Notes: a model not told the origin generated them from the sequence alone. Counted from the stretch's first letter, positions 30,273 through 39,988 are shown. The stretch is 42,199 nucleotides of DNA from Fragilaria crotonensis (GCA_022925895.1 JAKSYS010000553.1:1-42199); one strand, 5' to 3'. A program made the numbers and translations.

Positions 30273-31740
30273 TCAATTTTGATGAAGTTCGTCACGTCCT
30301 GTCCCGCAAACCAGAAGATGCTGGCCCTGCCATGGATTATTTCTACAGGGCGGCGATTTTGTTCCTGCCTCAGTGTAGTGACCACAAAGACGGTCGTGCC
30401 CCTCTGTGTCACCGATGATGAAGGGTACATACGGGTGGAACACGACGGGGTGGATCTTTCCATTGTAGCTAAGATCCCATCGGAAACCATGATTCTGTAA
30501 TCTCAAAAAACCGGATTCCTCTAGAATGAACTGGATCTGCATGTGTGTCTCGTTCAGGATTAACGTTGACCAACTTACGTCTTTGGGGCACCGAAGCGGG
30601 TCTTCAACACGGGCGGTCCCCTTTGGCAAGTCAGCGGGTGCATTGAACTCGACATCTATTTCGGAATCTGAAGGGAGATGGGCGGGGTGCTGTGATTGAT
30701 GTATCCGAGGATTCGCATGGCAATTGGGAGCCGGCGTATTGAGTGGTTCAGAAGACCATGAGAGATTGTTATTGGCTCCATCTGAGTCTGCCTGCCATGT
30801 CGATGTATGTCTTGTCCATTGCCATGATACAGGGAGGAGCATGTCGACATCAGGCTTCTTAATCAGGGCGTCGTATGTCTTTCTGTAGCAACGGCCTGTG
30901 GATGTCACCCGTGGATGATGTTTCTGGTGCAACAAATGGATCCTTTGCTTTGTCGAAGAAATAATTCCCATCTTGATTGAGCGTGGGACATGAGGTAGCG
31001 ATGCGAATACTTCACTGGCGTCAAAGAATATCAACGAGACGGTCCTCTGTGTATAAGGCAGGTACAATTTCTTCTCTTTTCGGGATTAATCCTTTCATGT
31101 TGTACCTTTCAAATAAATTTGCGATCACCTTCTCACAAGTTGGTTGAAATCCCTCACGGAATGAATGGCCGCTCCCGTTTGATTTAGCAGCCCACTTAAG
31201 TACTAGGGTGAATGCTTTGAGAGGACACTTCAGATCCCTAAGAAGCTGCAACAACTCAATTTGGACTCTTTCCTCGAGCGCAAGACCGAGCGGGTTTGCT
31301 CGCAGCTTGAACAGTTTAAGTACAAATCAAAACGCTGAGATCAGGACCTTCCTCCGATTCAGTTTCTGAAATGTCTTGATCGTCAGCATCGCCTTGCTCA
31401 GGAATACCGTCGTCGTCAAACATAATGTAGTCATCGACTTCGTTGACATCTTCAACACGCAGCTCATCGTCGGCCTTTCCAGCAATTCCCCCACTCTCCA
31501 ATACTGGAAGCAATCCATCGGACAAAGGAGAACTCAAATTTGGACGGAAAGTGCGAGAAGTACCACCTTGCAACAAATTACCGGTTTTCACGTGGCCGAT
31601 GTTTGATACAATGGAGGGCACTGTTGTTGCTGCTTTGTCACTTGCCATGTAATGAGATTTACATGCCAAACTCTGATTAAGGTGGTGCAAAGTCTCTTGA
31701 AACTCTTGTTGCAAACCGTACAATGATCAGGTGTTACCAT
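30273..31740 (-). pseudogene. Decayed Plavaka-like (CMC superfamily) DDE transposase
   Basis: Homologous blocks lie in successive frames. Starting at ATG 31740 there is a split C2H2-like finger (CTVCNKSFKR, then HHLNQSLACKSHY in the next frame) and an acidic spacer. Then come LLRDLKCPLKAFTLVLKWA, CYRKTYDALIKKPDVDMLLP and CIMAMDKTYIDMAGR (first catalytic Asp). MEPITISHGLLN with AMRILGYINH, then HPVVFHPYVPFIIGDTEGHD and RLCGHYT follow. The MDKT...GR / LGYI / GDTEGHDxLCGHY order is that of Plavaka transposases known from fungi and diatoms. At least five frame changes are needed, and nothing recognisable follows GHYT. So the C-terminal half with the remaining catalytic residues is gone. Plus-strand frames over this interval are shadows. 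Confidence 0.7.
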
Positions 31741-32243
31741 CTTGTTGGATGAGAGTGTGTGTGGAGTTAAGACAAAATATCACAATTTTGTTCCCAGCAA
31801 GCGTATATTTGGAAGGAGACAAGAAATGGTTGGTTCATAAAATGCTCGTCTCCCCAAACCAAAAGCTTGAAAATTTCGCAAACCAATACCAAACAATGGA
31901 TGGTCGTAAAAACATGGCTTAAATGTATATGGCGTATGAATATCTAGAGTCTGTTCAGAACAAACAATTTAATGAGCCACATGCGATACTCTTACCACAT
32001 GTATTCAGTATAAAGTAAAAATGTTTAGAGAAACATTGTTACATTTGCAACTGTTAAGGTAAGTTATACGCATAGATGCTACTAGGTAACACACATTGGT
32101 TTAATATAAATATATTTTGCCACAGTATATGACTCTGAGAAATGTCGCAGTATAGAATGACTAAATACATACAAATAGTGATAACATATACGTGACTTCA
32201 AGCAACATATTACAATTTCTTAACAAATAGTTAACATATATTG
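31741..32243. other. AT-rich stretch without a gene
   Basis: AT-rich with ACATATATTGT words like those at 26480-26760. No supported frame. Possibly the 5' flank of the Plavaka remnant. Confidence 0.35.
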
Positions 32244-32420
32244 TCAGTGATACAAAAACCCACCTTCTGATGCACCTCTCTCAAACCCAAGGGACTCAAG
32301 AGAAGGAAACTGAGCCTTCATGACTCGAAAATATGTTTCATCAGAGAGCCATTTGTTGCGATATCGACTCTGCTTGGTGACTTCAAGCCAACACTGGTAG
32401 ATCATTTGTAGCTGCTTCAT
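32244..32420 (-). pseudogene. 58-residue ORF fragment, probably transposon-derived
   Basis: A short clean frame (ATG 32420 to TGA 32244) encodes a protein-like sequence, MKQLQMIYQCWLEVTKQSRY followed by a stretch ending ESLGFERGASEGGFLYH. Composition and codon use look genuine, but it has no recognisable domain. The upstream sequence shows no matching exon. It may be the C-terminus of a lost gene. Confidence 0.35.
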
Positions 32421-32660
32421 GAAGGCCGATCGGCCCGACCTTCCAGGCTAAAGTGCCTCAACCACTTGATGACGAAGCGAAGATTACCCAAAGGGTCGGG
32501 CTGATGAAGATCGGGTGATGATGAAATCGTTGTCAAATTCTCATCGTCGTGAGAGGTGTTTTTGTGTGCTGCCGATCGTGTTATTTGTACTCGCGAGGAT
32601 GCCGGATTTTACTTTCAATCCAGACGTCACAAGATTTTCTACTATTCCTACACTAGTTGT

Positions 32661-32724
32661 ACTACATGTAACTTGGAGGTGAAACCAGCCATACTACATG
32701 TAACTTGGAGGTGAAACCAGCCAT
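32661..32724. repeat. Exact 32-base tandem duplication
   Basis: The unit beginning ACTACATGTAACTTGGAGGT occurs at 32661-32692 and again, unchanged, at 32693-32724. Confidence 0.9.
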
Positions 32725-32930
32725 ACACTTGTATTTGGATTCGTAATCCAAGTACCATGTAGTTTGTACGGTAGAACCGTAGTACTCACAGAATACTAGG
32801 TACGCGCATCTAGTGGCATTCGATATTCAAGGAGAACGTGTGTTCCGCAAAACCACCGTCCAGCGGTCGGAAAGTCCGAGATTGAGAATCGAGAAGGGTA
32901 GACGCAATCCCCCCTGAGATCGGATCCGAT

Positions 32931-32955
32931 TAGGTTTCACCAATTTGACGTCAGC
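32931..32955 (+). repeat. Left terminal inverted repeat
   Basis: Begins TAGGTTTCACC and ends GACGTCAGC. It contains the palindrome TGACGTCA at 32946-32953, a cAMP/CO2-responsive-element core. It is exactly complementary to 35247-35271. Confidence 0.85.
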
Positions 32956-33310
32956 GCCCACGTCATAGTAATAATCTACAGTGAGACCTCCTGTAGAAGT
33001 ATTTTGAAGACATCGGAAATTTGAATGGCTGACAAAACACGGAATCTTTGTTGTTGACTTCTATCAGTGCTTTTCTAATCGCATACCAAACCTTTGTCAT
33101 ATCCAGATAGATAACTGCTAGTAGTACTCTTCTCCTTCTATCAGTAATTCATGTGTTTCCTTTTGAATCTTCATGTGTTTCCCTTTTGAATCACTCAGGT
33201 ACTACACTGTACTGCAACAGTACTACCATACTCAAAGGACTATTTAGTGTACGAATTTTGATCTTCAAATAGCCTCAAATGAACAAGTAACAGTACGACA
33301 GTACGATGGG

Positions 33311-34063
33311 GACTATTTGAAGATCGAATTTCGATCACCAAATAGTTGCCATTGTACTGTACTGGTGATACTCGTACTGTGACAACTATTTGAAGATCGA
33401 ATTTCGATCACCAAATAGTCGCCATTGTACTGTACTGGTGATACTAGTACTGTGACGACTATTTGAAGATCAAATTTTGATCACCAAAGTCGCCATTGTA
33501 CTGTACTGATGTTACTCATACTGTGCGACTATTTGAAGATCAATTTGATCACCAAATAGTCGCCATTATACTGTACTAGTGTTACTCGTACTGTGACGAC
33601 TATTTGAAGATCAATTTCGATCACCAAATAGTCGCCATTATACTGTACTAAGTGATACTCGTACTGTGACGACTATTTGAAGATCAATTTCGATCACAAA
33701 TAGTCGCCATTATGCTGTACTGGTGATACTCGTACTGTGATGACTATTTGGTCAATTCGATCACCAAATAGTCGCCATTATACTGTACTGGTGATACTCA
33801 TTACTGTGACGACTATTTGAAGATCAATTTCGATCACCGAATAGTCGCCATTGTACTATACTAGTGTTACTCGTACTGTGACGACTATTTGAAGATCAAT
33901 TTCGATCGCAAATAGTCGCCATTATGCTGTACTGGTGTTACTTGTACTGTATGACTATTTGAAGATCAAATTTTGATCACCAAATAGTCGCCATTTATAC
34001 TATACTAGTGTTACTTATACTGTGTGACTATTTGAAGATCAATTTTGATCACCAAATAGTCCC
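33311..34063. repeat. Hairpin-forming minisatellite, 11 units of about 71 bases
   Basis: Units start at about 33311, 33384, 33457, 33527, 33598, 33671, 33742, 33811, 33883, 33953 and 34026. Each has an inverted pair, GACTATTTGAAGATC...GATCACCAAATAGTC, followed by a spacer of the type GCCATTATACTGTACT-GGTGATACTCGTACTGTG. Every unit can fold into a hairpin about 36 bases long. An outlying half-diverged inverted copy lies at 33238-33275. Confidence 0.92.
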
Positions 34064-34192
34064 ATCCTACTATTGATGTCGAACAAGAACGAAAGTCTAA
34101 GTCAACATTGTTATTAATTCTAAATGTACTACTTTTAAAAACTCCATGATGAGACATATGTTTTTGCACACCTTGCCAACAGGACACTGAAA

Positions 34193-35000
34193 CTAGGGAC
34201 CCTTTGGGTGGTGGTTTTTCAGAAGCCATGTTGGCTTTCTCAGTGAAGATAATCTTGTCAGTGCCTCCTCAACAAGAAGACCTCTCTCTTGTGGGCTTTT
34301 TGAGGCATCAACAAGACTAACTAGTTCCTTTGCTCTTGGCATAATGCTGTCATACGCATTGTAACGTTCCAATTCAGGTATGTCTTCATGGTGAAGAGCA
34401 CGCGATCCAAAATCAATGCAGTCAGTTTCTAAACTTGTAGATTCCATGAGGATGTTGTCATTGTCGTCATTATGAGTATTCGTGTGCTGTACATCAACAA
34501 AATTATCAGAAACATCAGTTTCATGTCCAGAACAGAGGTTGTTGAGTGCTGGTGCCTCAGGCAAGTGGATCTCTTGTGACATTGATAAGCTAGGACCGAA
34601 TAATGTGCTTGGAACCTTTGTACATAGAAGTAGTGTACTGAAAGAGGTCATACTTGGTTTCCAATGATGCATTGAAATCATCGGTTGCATGACAAAAATG
34701 ACCTTTGAAAGGCAAAGAGCAGTCCATGACATAGCCTTGAGAGCAGATAGAGTCTGATCCACTGGATGTGATCCTGCATCAATAGTCCTTCTTGCTTGTT
34801 GTGGATGATCCTAAAGAGAACACAACAGGGGTTGGTTACAGAATAATGCGGTAGGTGGGTGCTGTAGTAAGCAAAAATGGCAACAGACAGAGAGCAAACA
34901 AGAGCAAAAACAGAACAACAGCAACAAGAGAAACAAAAGCAGCAAGGAGAGCAAGAACAACAAGAGAAACAAGAATGACAGGAGACAAAGTGCATACCAT
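34193..35000 (-). CDS. Hypothetical protein inside the TIR element, probable two-exon gene
   Basis: The main frame runs from 34810 to 34193. A start codon at 35000-34998 sits directly against a GTATGC donor, and a long pyrimidine-rich tract ends in CTTTAG at 34811. Splicing this 187-base intron gives M-DHPQQARRTIDAGSHP... in frame. The product is about 206 residues, with an acidic Asn/Asp-rich middle (NTHNDDNDNI) and a helical C-terminus (YDSIMPRAKELVSLVDASK). No catalytic motif. It may be an accessory or N-terminal part of a transposase that has lost the rest. Without the intron the frame would start at 34762. Confidence 0.4.
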
Positions 35001-35246
35001 CGTTAGTTGTGAAATATCAAAATTATGAGTTTTGTGTGAGTAAACTTGAATCCACTACTGGTACCCTGTTATATACACATCTAGACATGATCATTTTTAT
35101 TTCTATTCAAACAAATGTGGCGCTGATTTATGTTCCTTATCTAGAACGTAGTTTTGCACAAGAGGTGGTTTGAAAAGTGGGCGCTGAGAAAATCAAAGAT
35201 AAAGATTCCGTACAAGTTAAATTCCGCAACAAAAGTGCTGAAAAGT

Positions 35247-35271
35247 GCTGACGTCAAATTGGTGAAACCTA
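35247..35271 (-). repeat. Right terminal inverted repeat
   Basis: The exact reverse complement of 32931-32955, with TGACGTCA at 35249-35256. Confidence 0.85.
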
Positions 35272-35337
35272 ATCGGACCCGATTTTTTCTGGTAGGAATC
35301 TAACCGAGTGATTCCTGTTTCACGGAACATCAAAAGC

Positions 35338-35838
35338 ATGGCAGCATCGTATAGAGATGATGACGTTGCGATCACTCTTCCTCCTGTGGGTTGCATGTTG
35401 CATGTGCTTACATTGGACTAACCATTGCCTTCACGCCCTCCACCCCTCTGTCGATTCGTCGAGAGTGGTATCCTGTTTTGCGCGGACAAGCGAACGATGA
35501 TGACAAACTCGTCGATTACAACGATGATGCCTTTGGACTTGTCTTTCTAAGCTCGTTTGTCGTAGAACATGACAACGTCTTTGCCGGAACCTTTGGAGTT
35601 CTATCGACTGTTGCCGTTATTTTGGTCAGCAGCAAGGTACTCGCATACCGACCCTTGATCCAGGAATTGTAGCGTTGGCGACCGTCTTGACCTTGACAGC
35701 GCCAGAGCCAACATCGTTTCACCGGACAATTTGACACTATTGCAACTGGGTGTCTGCTCAGTATCACTGGCATGGAGCATAATTCAAGAGTACATCAACA
35801 AGGCGAAAGTACGACTGGTAGAAACCCGACCTTATTGA
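35338..35838 (+). pseudogene. Decayed small multi-pass membrane protein gene
   Basis: ATG 35338 opens a frame (AASYRDDDVAITLPPVG) that needs a one-base change near 35395. The next segment is LHVACAYIGLTIAFTPS...FAGTFGVLSTVAVILVSSKVL. A second change near 35650 leads into LDPGIVALATVLTLTAPEP, and a third near 35720 into LTLLQLGVCSVSLAWSIIQE and a stop at 35836-35838. Three hydrophobic segments would make a small membrane protein of about 165 residues. All three changes have the same direction (one base missing each). No family recognised. It ends 41 bases before the convergent DUF1989 gene. Confidence 0.5.
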
Positions 35839-35879
35839 ATTTCTAATGTTTCTCAGGGTGGAGCTAGCAGCTAGTTCCT

Positions 35880-36707
35880 TCACAATCCATGTTTGCCCGT
35901 GTATCCATTCGCCTCACTGGGAGACCATCCATGCGACTCGAGCCACTCTCGTTCGAGCTTGTACACTTGAACTCCGAGTGGATACGTCTGAGGCTCTCCT
36001 CCACCACCGCACGCCAAGCTTACGTCACCCTGTGGACATGTCGACGCGCTGACAAGCAAATCGATTTCGGCCAGGAATTCAATATAATCTCCAACATCCA
36101 CAGGTGAGGGGTTTCGTAAAGTATTGGTGGGTATCCTTCGTAAATCCCGTGCACATGAAAACATTCAATACATCATGAACATCTTCCTCTTTGAGACCAT
36201 CCCGGAACGCTTGACGCGTGAGATTGGGTGGCAACGTGTTGGCGTTACACCCGGTCATTGCAAAATTGGTGTAGGGTCGCATCGACTTCCAATCACATCG
36301 TGAACGCCAGCACCATCTTCATCATACCCATATGCAATGGTGTCTTCCACAATGGTCGCCATGGGTCTCAAAAATGGCATGTTGCTCCAGAGACGGTCAC
36401 CTGTCTGAAGATGCGTGGCATGAATTTGGCGAGTCTTGGAAGAATAGAATCGTTCCTGGGGATTGGACAGCGACCAGCAATTCATGTCGGCAACTTGTGG
36501 TCCTTGGGTGCACACGATCCTCCACAAATGTCCAGCGGGAACCTTCCACGAGCGGGCATCGCAAGCGGGAATTTCCAACTCTTCAATGAGTGTCGCCTTG
36601 CCGTCAGATACAGCTGTTCTTAATTTACTGTAAAGCTCATCGCCACCCTTCTTGTCTGGTAGTGTTGTGACATTATAACAGGAATCGGCGTCGAGGAACA
36701 GGCAAGA
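35880..36707 (-). pseudogene. DUF1989 (urea carboxylase-associated) protein gene with compensating frameshifts
   Basis: The recognisable domain runs from IPACDARSWKVPAGHLWRIV through CTQGPQVADMNCW, ERFYSSKTRQIHATHL, LWSNMPFLRPMATIVEDT and HDVIGSRCDP. After a one-base deletion near 36275 comes NFAMTGCNANTLPP...DVHDVLNVFMCTG. After a one-base insertion in the GGGG run at 36108-36111 comes SPVDVGDYIEFLAEIDLLVS with STCPQGD. These match the DUF1989 order (ERYS..T..Q, GRPM, GxHD, CDPYxN, DxLNxFM, GDYVxLxA, SACP). Family members are linked to urea or amino-acid-related metabolism, but no reaction is established for this protein. The N-terminus is unclear. The frame is open to 36707 with no ATG, while candidate ATGs at 36727 and 36673 are one frame off. 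Confidence 0.75.
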
Positions 36708-36710
36708 TCA

Positions 36711-37159
36711 CGTCGTGTCGATGTCATTCTTGAGGAGATACGAGCTTACTCTCCTTGACGACTGTAGTCACCTTTCAGCCAGGACGACGGTGCGCAGCGG
36801 ATGGGAAGTGAAAGTTGACCTGACCACTTGTACCACTGTGCTGCAAATGATGTGTGTGAAAATGAAAGAATCAAGCTGACTGCCTCGTTCATCTTCCCAA
36901 CAAAATGAAAGAAAAAGTGGTCATTGTTGGGACGGGAATACGGGATTATGGGATGCTGGGAGTACCGGTACATTTTTGTACAGTATAGACGAAACTGGAC
37001 AAACGGACAAACAGCAGACGTACTCACCTTTGCCCTACCGGTACTCTTGTACTAGCATACCATGGTACTGTGGACTCTGGTATCCCGTTTCGTCCGTACT
37101 CGAACTCAACTACTAGTACTGTAGTAGCAGTATGAAAGAACGAATAATAAGATGTATCA
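36711..37159. other. Intergenic, GTAC-rich
   Basis: No gene supported. GTAC and TACTAGTA motifs cluster at 36960-37130. It flanks the Harbinger insertion. Confidence 0.4.
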
Positions 37160-37162
37160 TAA
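37160..37162. repeat. Harbinger target-site duplication TAA, left
   Basis: TAA directly precedes the left inverted repeat and recurs at 40244-40246. A 3-bp TWA duplication is the hallmark of PIF/Harbinger insertion. Confidence 0.85.
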
Positions 37163-37177
37163 GAGCATCTTTAAAGG
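37163..37177 (+). repeat. Harbinger left terminal inverted repeat
   Basis: GAGCATCTTTAAAGG, an exact complement of 40229-40243. Confidence 0.9.
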
Positions 37178-37365
37178 CAAAGCGAATTTCTTGATCAAAT
37201 GACATAATTGTGACGAAAATTTCATCTTTTGTAACGGCTTCTGAACGTCTCGGTTATTTTTCAAGATTGGCTGCCTCGGAACGACTGTCCTGAATAGGCA
37301 TCTTCAAAGGCGCGAAATGCAAATACATTTTTGAGTCGGTTTATCACAGCACCAAATCCGGATAC

Positions 37366-38958
37366 ATGATGACACCTGCTTTTGAGTACAATATCACCAA
37401 TCTAGACTACATTGACATCATGCCTGCAATTGGAAATCATGTCACCGCATTCTTCCTGCTGGTAGGATCTGCATTCCTTCCTCTGCTCCTTACTTATTAC
37501 CATCATCAGCAGCAAGAGCAGCAAGAGGAGCACAATGAGAACGGCCTGGAGGATGCCGTGGCAAAGGTGGTCGAAGTTGTTTGCAAAGTTCGTCGACGGC
37601 TTGAGAGAGGAGGAGGAGCAGAAGAACATGACGAGGACAAGGATGATAACCTGCCACCAAAACGTCGTCGCTCTTCCCGCTTTCAACATCATCGGGCAAG
37701 GCTTGCAATTCAAGAGGATTATTTCTCTCCGACACCAATTTTTGATGACAAGCAATTCGAGAGGGTATTTCGGATTACAAAAACAATGACTGAACAAATC
37801 ATGCTCGTATGCGCACGGTCCGACTCATTTTTCACCGAGATAGAAGATGTCAGTGGTCGATACGGAATCGCCCCCATGGCCAAGATCTTGGTTGCTTTGA
37901 AACAGATTGCGTATGGGTGCTCTCCGAGTGCCTTCCTTGATTACTTCCAGATGAGTGAAGGAACAGCACGACAGTCTCTTCTCAAGGTTTGCCATATTGT
38001 TTCCTCAGACGAAGAGTTGACAAGTGTTTTTTTAAGAGCGATGACGCGAGCCGATGCCCGGAGAGTTTCGTCGCTGCATGAAGCTGAGCACGGTGTGCGA
38101 GGAATGCTCGGATCACTCGATTGCATGCACGTATATTGGAAGAACTGTCCCGTTGCATGGCAGGGCTCGCAGACGGGAAAGTCGAAGAAACCATCAATTG
38201 TACTTGAAGCCTTTGCAGACTACAATCTGTGGTTTTGGCATCATTCCTTTGGATGGCCAGGATCACTTAACGATATTAATATATGGGATCGCAGTTGTCT
38301 CTTGAAAACCTTTCTCGATGGTTCTTTTGCAAACAACGTTGACTTTGAATTCGAGATTGGTGGCAAACAGGTTTTCCATCGACTGTGGCTGTTGGTGGAC
38401 GGTATCTATCCCGAACTATCTCGATTTGTGAAGACAATTCAAGAGCCAGTAGGAAGAAAGGCATCCAAGTATGCTATATGGCAGGAAAGCGCAAGAAAAG
38501 ACATCGAGCGAGCGTTTGGTGTACTCCAGAGGAAGTTTCACGTCTTGGTAAGGAAGATGGAGTTTTGGTACCTTACAGATATATGCAGTGTCGTCAATAC
38601 TTGCATTGTACTGCACAATATGATGGTTGCAAATCGTATTGAAAGTGGCGATGATGAATCCGATGCCTTTTATCTGTATGATACCACTATTGACGACAAT
38701 GCCACAATAATTGAAGAAGCAGAACAAGAGCACGTGAATAGAAGAGTGGCGGAGATGGAGCTACATAAGCACTTGTATGGAATCAATACAGATGAAAGAT
38801 TGCGTCGACACAATGAGGATGTAGCGGATGCATCAATTCTTGAATCCTTGAGATTCCAATATGTTCAGCGTCGGTGGGAATGCTTATACGATGCAAAAGA
38901 GCACCATCGATTGCGGGCGCAATACTGGATGAGATCAACCAGGAGTAGCTTGTGGTAG
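37366..38958 (+). CDS. PIF/Harbinger DDE transposase
   Basis: 530 residues in one intact frame. The N-terminus has a hydrophobic stretch (AFFLLVGSAFLPLLLTYY), a Gln/Glu-rich segment and a basic cluster (PPKRRRSSRF) that could be a nuclear signal. The catalytic core shows the proposed D-D-E residues at about 252 (GMLGSLDCMHVYWKNCP), 345 (LLVDGIYP) and 381 (ARKDIERAFGVLQRKF). The family blocks FGWPGSLNDINIW and VVNTCIVLHNMM are also present. The enzyme cuts and joins the transposon ends; Harbinger transposases need the partner protein for nuclear import and end recognition. It is convergent with that partner, with 53 bases between stop codons. Confidence 0.93.
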   Translation: MMTPAFEYNITNLDYIDIMPAIGNHVTAFFLLVGSAFLPLLLTYYHHQQQEQQEEHNENGLEDAVAKVVEVVCKVRRRLERGGGAEEHDEDKDDNLPPKRRRSSRFQHHRARLAIQEDYFSPTPIFDDKQFERVFRITKTMTEQIMLVCARSDSFFTEIEDVSGRYGIAPMAKILVALKQIAYGCSPSAFLDYFQMSEGTARQSLLKVCHIVSSDEELTSVFLRAMTRADARRVSSLHEAEHGVRGMLGSLDCMHVYWKNCPVAWQGSQTGKSKKPSIVLEAFADYNLWFWHHSFGWPGSLNDINIWDRSCLLKTFLDGSFANNVDFEFEIGGKQVFHRLWLLVDGIYPELSRFVKTIQEPVGRKASKYAIWQESARKDIERAFGVLQRKFHVLVRKMEFWYLTDICSVVNTCIVLHNMMVANRIESGDDESDAFYLYDTTIDDNATIIEEAEQEHVNRRVAEMELHKHLYGINTDERLRRHNEDVADASILESLRFQYVQRRWECLYDAKEHHRLRAQYWMRSTRSSLW

Positions 38959-39011
38959 TTACTAAAGCCGGCGGTACCAGATAAGCCACTCTAATAATTG
39001 TGCGTCGTCTA

Positions 39012-39988
39012 CTACGTGTACTTATTAACGCTGTTGCTTGCTTCATTTTGCTTATTGTTGTCGTTGTCGTACTCAAGCTCAAGGCGACGTCTCTTGCCAC
39101 GCGTCTCGGCCATTCTCAAAGCCAATTGTTCCTTAGCGAATGCCTTCCTATCAGGAGTGTCGAGTGACTGTATCAAACGCATATCCTGTTCTGCCTTCAT
39201 ATTCTCTAACATGGCAGTTCCAACGTTTGCAATAACTTCACTGATGTTCTGCATTATGTCTCCTATTCCTCCACCATTACCACTACCCTCGTTGTTGGTC
39301 AGCACAGACGTAGCACCTCCGGATTCTTGCTTTATAAAGACTTCTGAAACAACTGCCTTCACAATTTTAGCATCGGCTTCTGCCTGACGAGACTTCTTCT
39401 TCCCAAGCGGACGCTTGCTTTCATCTCCGCTGCTCCTCATCAATTTTTGTACGGTAACTTGCAAACTTATTCATGTCCTTCAGGTATTCATAGGATGTAT
39501 AGAAGTCAAACGGGTGACCGTACCTTTGCTTATAACTCCAGACATGCAGCTTTATGGTCATCGGCATTCCATCCACTGCACATCTTCGTTGTCTCGACAA
39601 TACCCATAAACTTCATGACCTCGGCAGCAATCTGACTTTTGAATCGGGTGTAGATTGAGTCTGCACTACGTTTAGGGAATAACCTGCCGACACCTTTCCT
39701 GACGTACTCTTCACGAGTTGCGTGCGAACTCTGCATGAGTAGTTTCTTGTCAGCTGCAACGTGTTCCTTGATGAAATCCACGTAGATGTCGTGCATGTGA
39801 TCCTTGAATACTCTGCCTTTCTGATGATTTCCCGAAATTGCGTTCTCCGAAGCAGCAATGAAGGCACGCGCAACAATGACATCCTCAACATTCGTGTAGC
39901 CCGGTCCACGCGGCTTGGCCGAAGTTGCTGCAGCATCACTACTTGCTGTGGTGGTGGATGTCAACAACAACGCATTCTCGTCATCCAT
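39012..39988 (-). pseudogene. Harbinger Myb/SANT-like partner gene with two compensating frameshifts
   Basis: From ATG 39988, a Myb/trihelix-like domain (GYTNVEDVIVARAFIAASEN...RSADSIYTRFKSQIAAEV, then SGWNADDHKAACLE) matches the DNA-binding partner encoded by PIF/Harbinger elements. Near 39548 one extra base shifts the frame into YKQRYGHPFDFYTSYEYLKD. Near 39437 one missing base shifts it back into DESKRPLGKKKSRQAEADAK and a helical C-terminus ending KRRRLELEYDN. The central segment clearly belongs to this family, so the two changes cancel. Total length would be about 325 residues. Either the partner is damaged and the element depends on others, or these are consensus errors. Confidence 0.75.

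Larger units (their letters stand above)
32919..35283. mobile_element. 2.4-kb terminal-inverted-repeat element (MULE-like or other, possibly non-autonomous)
   Basis: Inverted copies of a 37-base sequence with one mismatch bound the element (32919-32955 and 35247-35283). The outer 12 bases are nearly palindromic (ATCGGATCCGAT against ATCGGACCCGAT). So they could be either TIR or a 12-bp target duplication around 25-bp TIRs (32931-32955 and 35247-35271). The second reading would suit a Mutator-like element. Inside are an 11-copy hairpin minisatellite and a small two-exon gene, but no recognisable transposase. Confidence 0.7.

Noticed and set aside
30130-30418. A plus-strand coding frame over the 3' part of the Plavaka remnant.
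   Set aside because: No recognisable domain, and from about 30390 upward the opposite strand carries family-specific blocks.
33311-34063. A CRISPR array in the repeated stretch.
   Set aside because: Units are about 71 bases, vary along their whole length, and have no unique spacers; this is a eukaryotic minisatellite.
34820-34990. Cys/Phe/Ser-rich minus-strand frame as a membrane or metallothionein-like protein.
   Set aside because: It is the translation of a CAAGAGAAACAA-type simple repeat, better explained as an intron pyrimidine tract.
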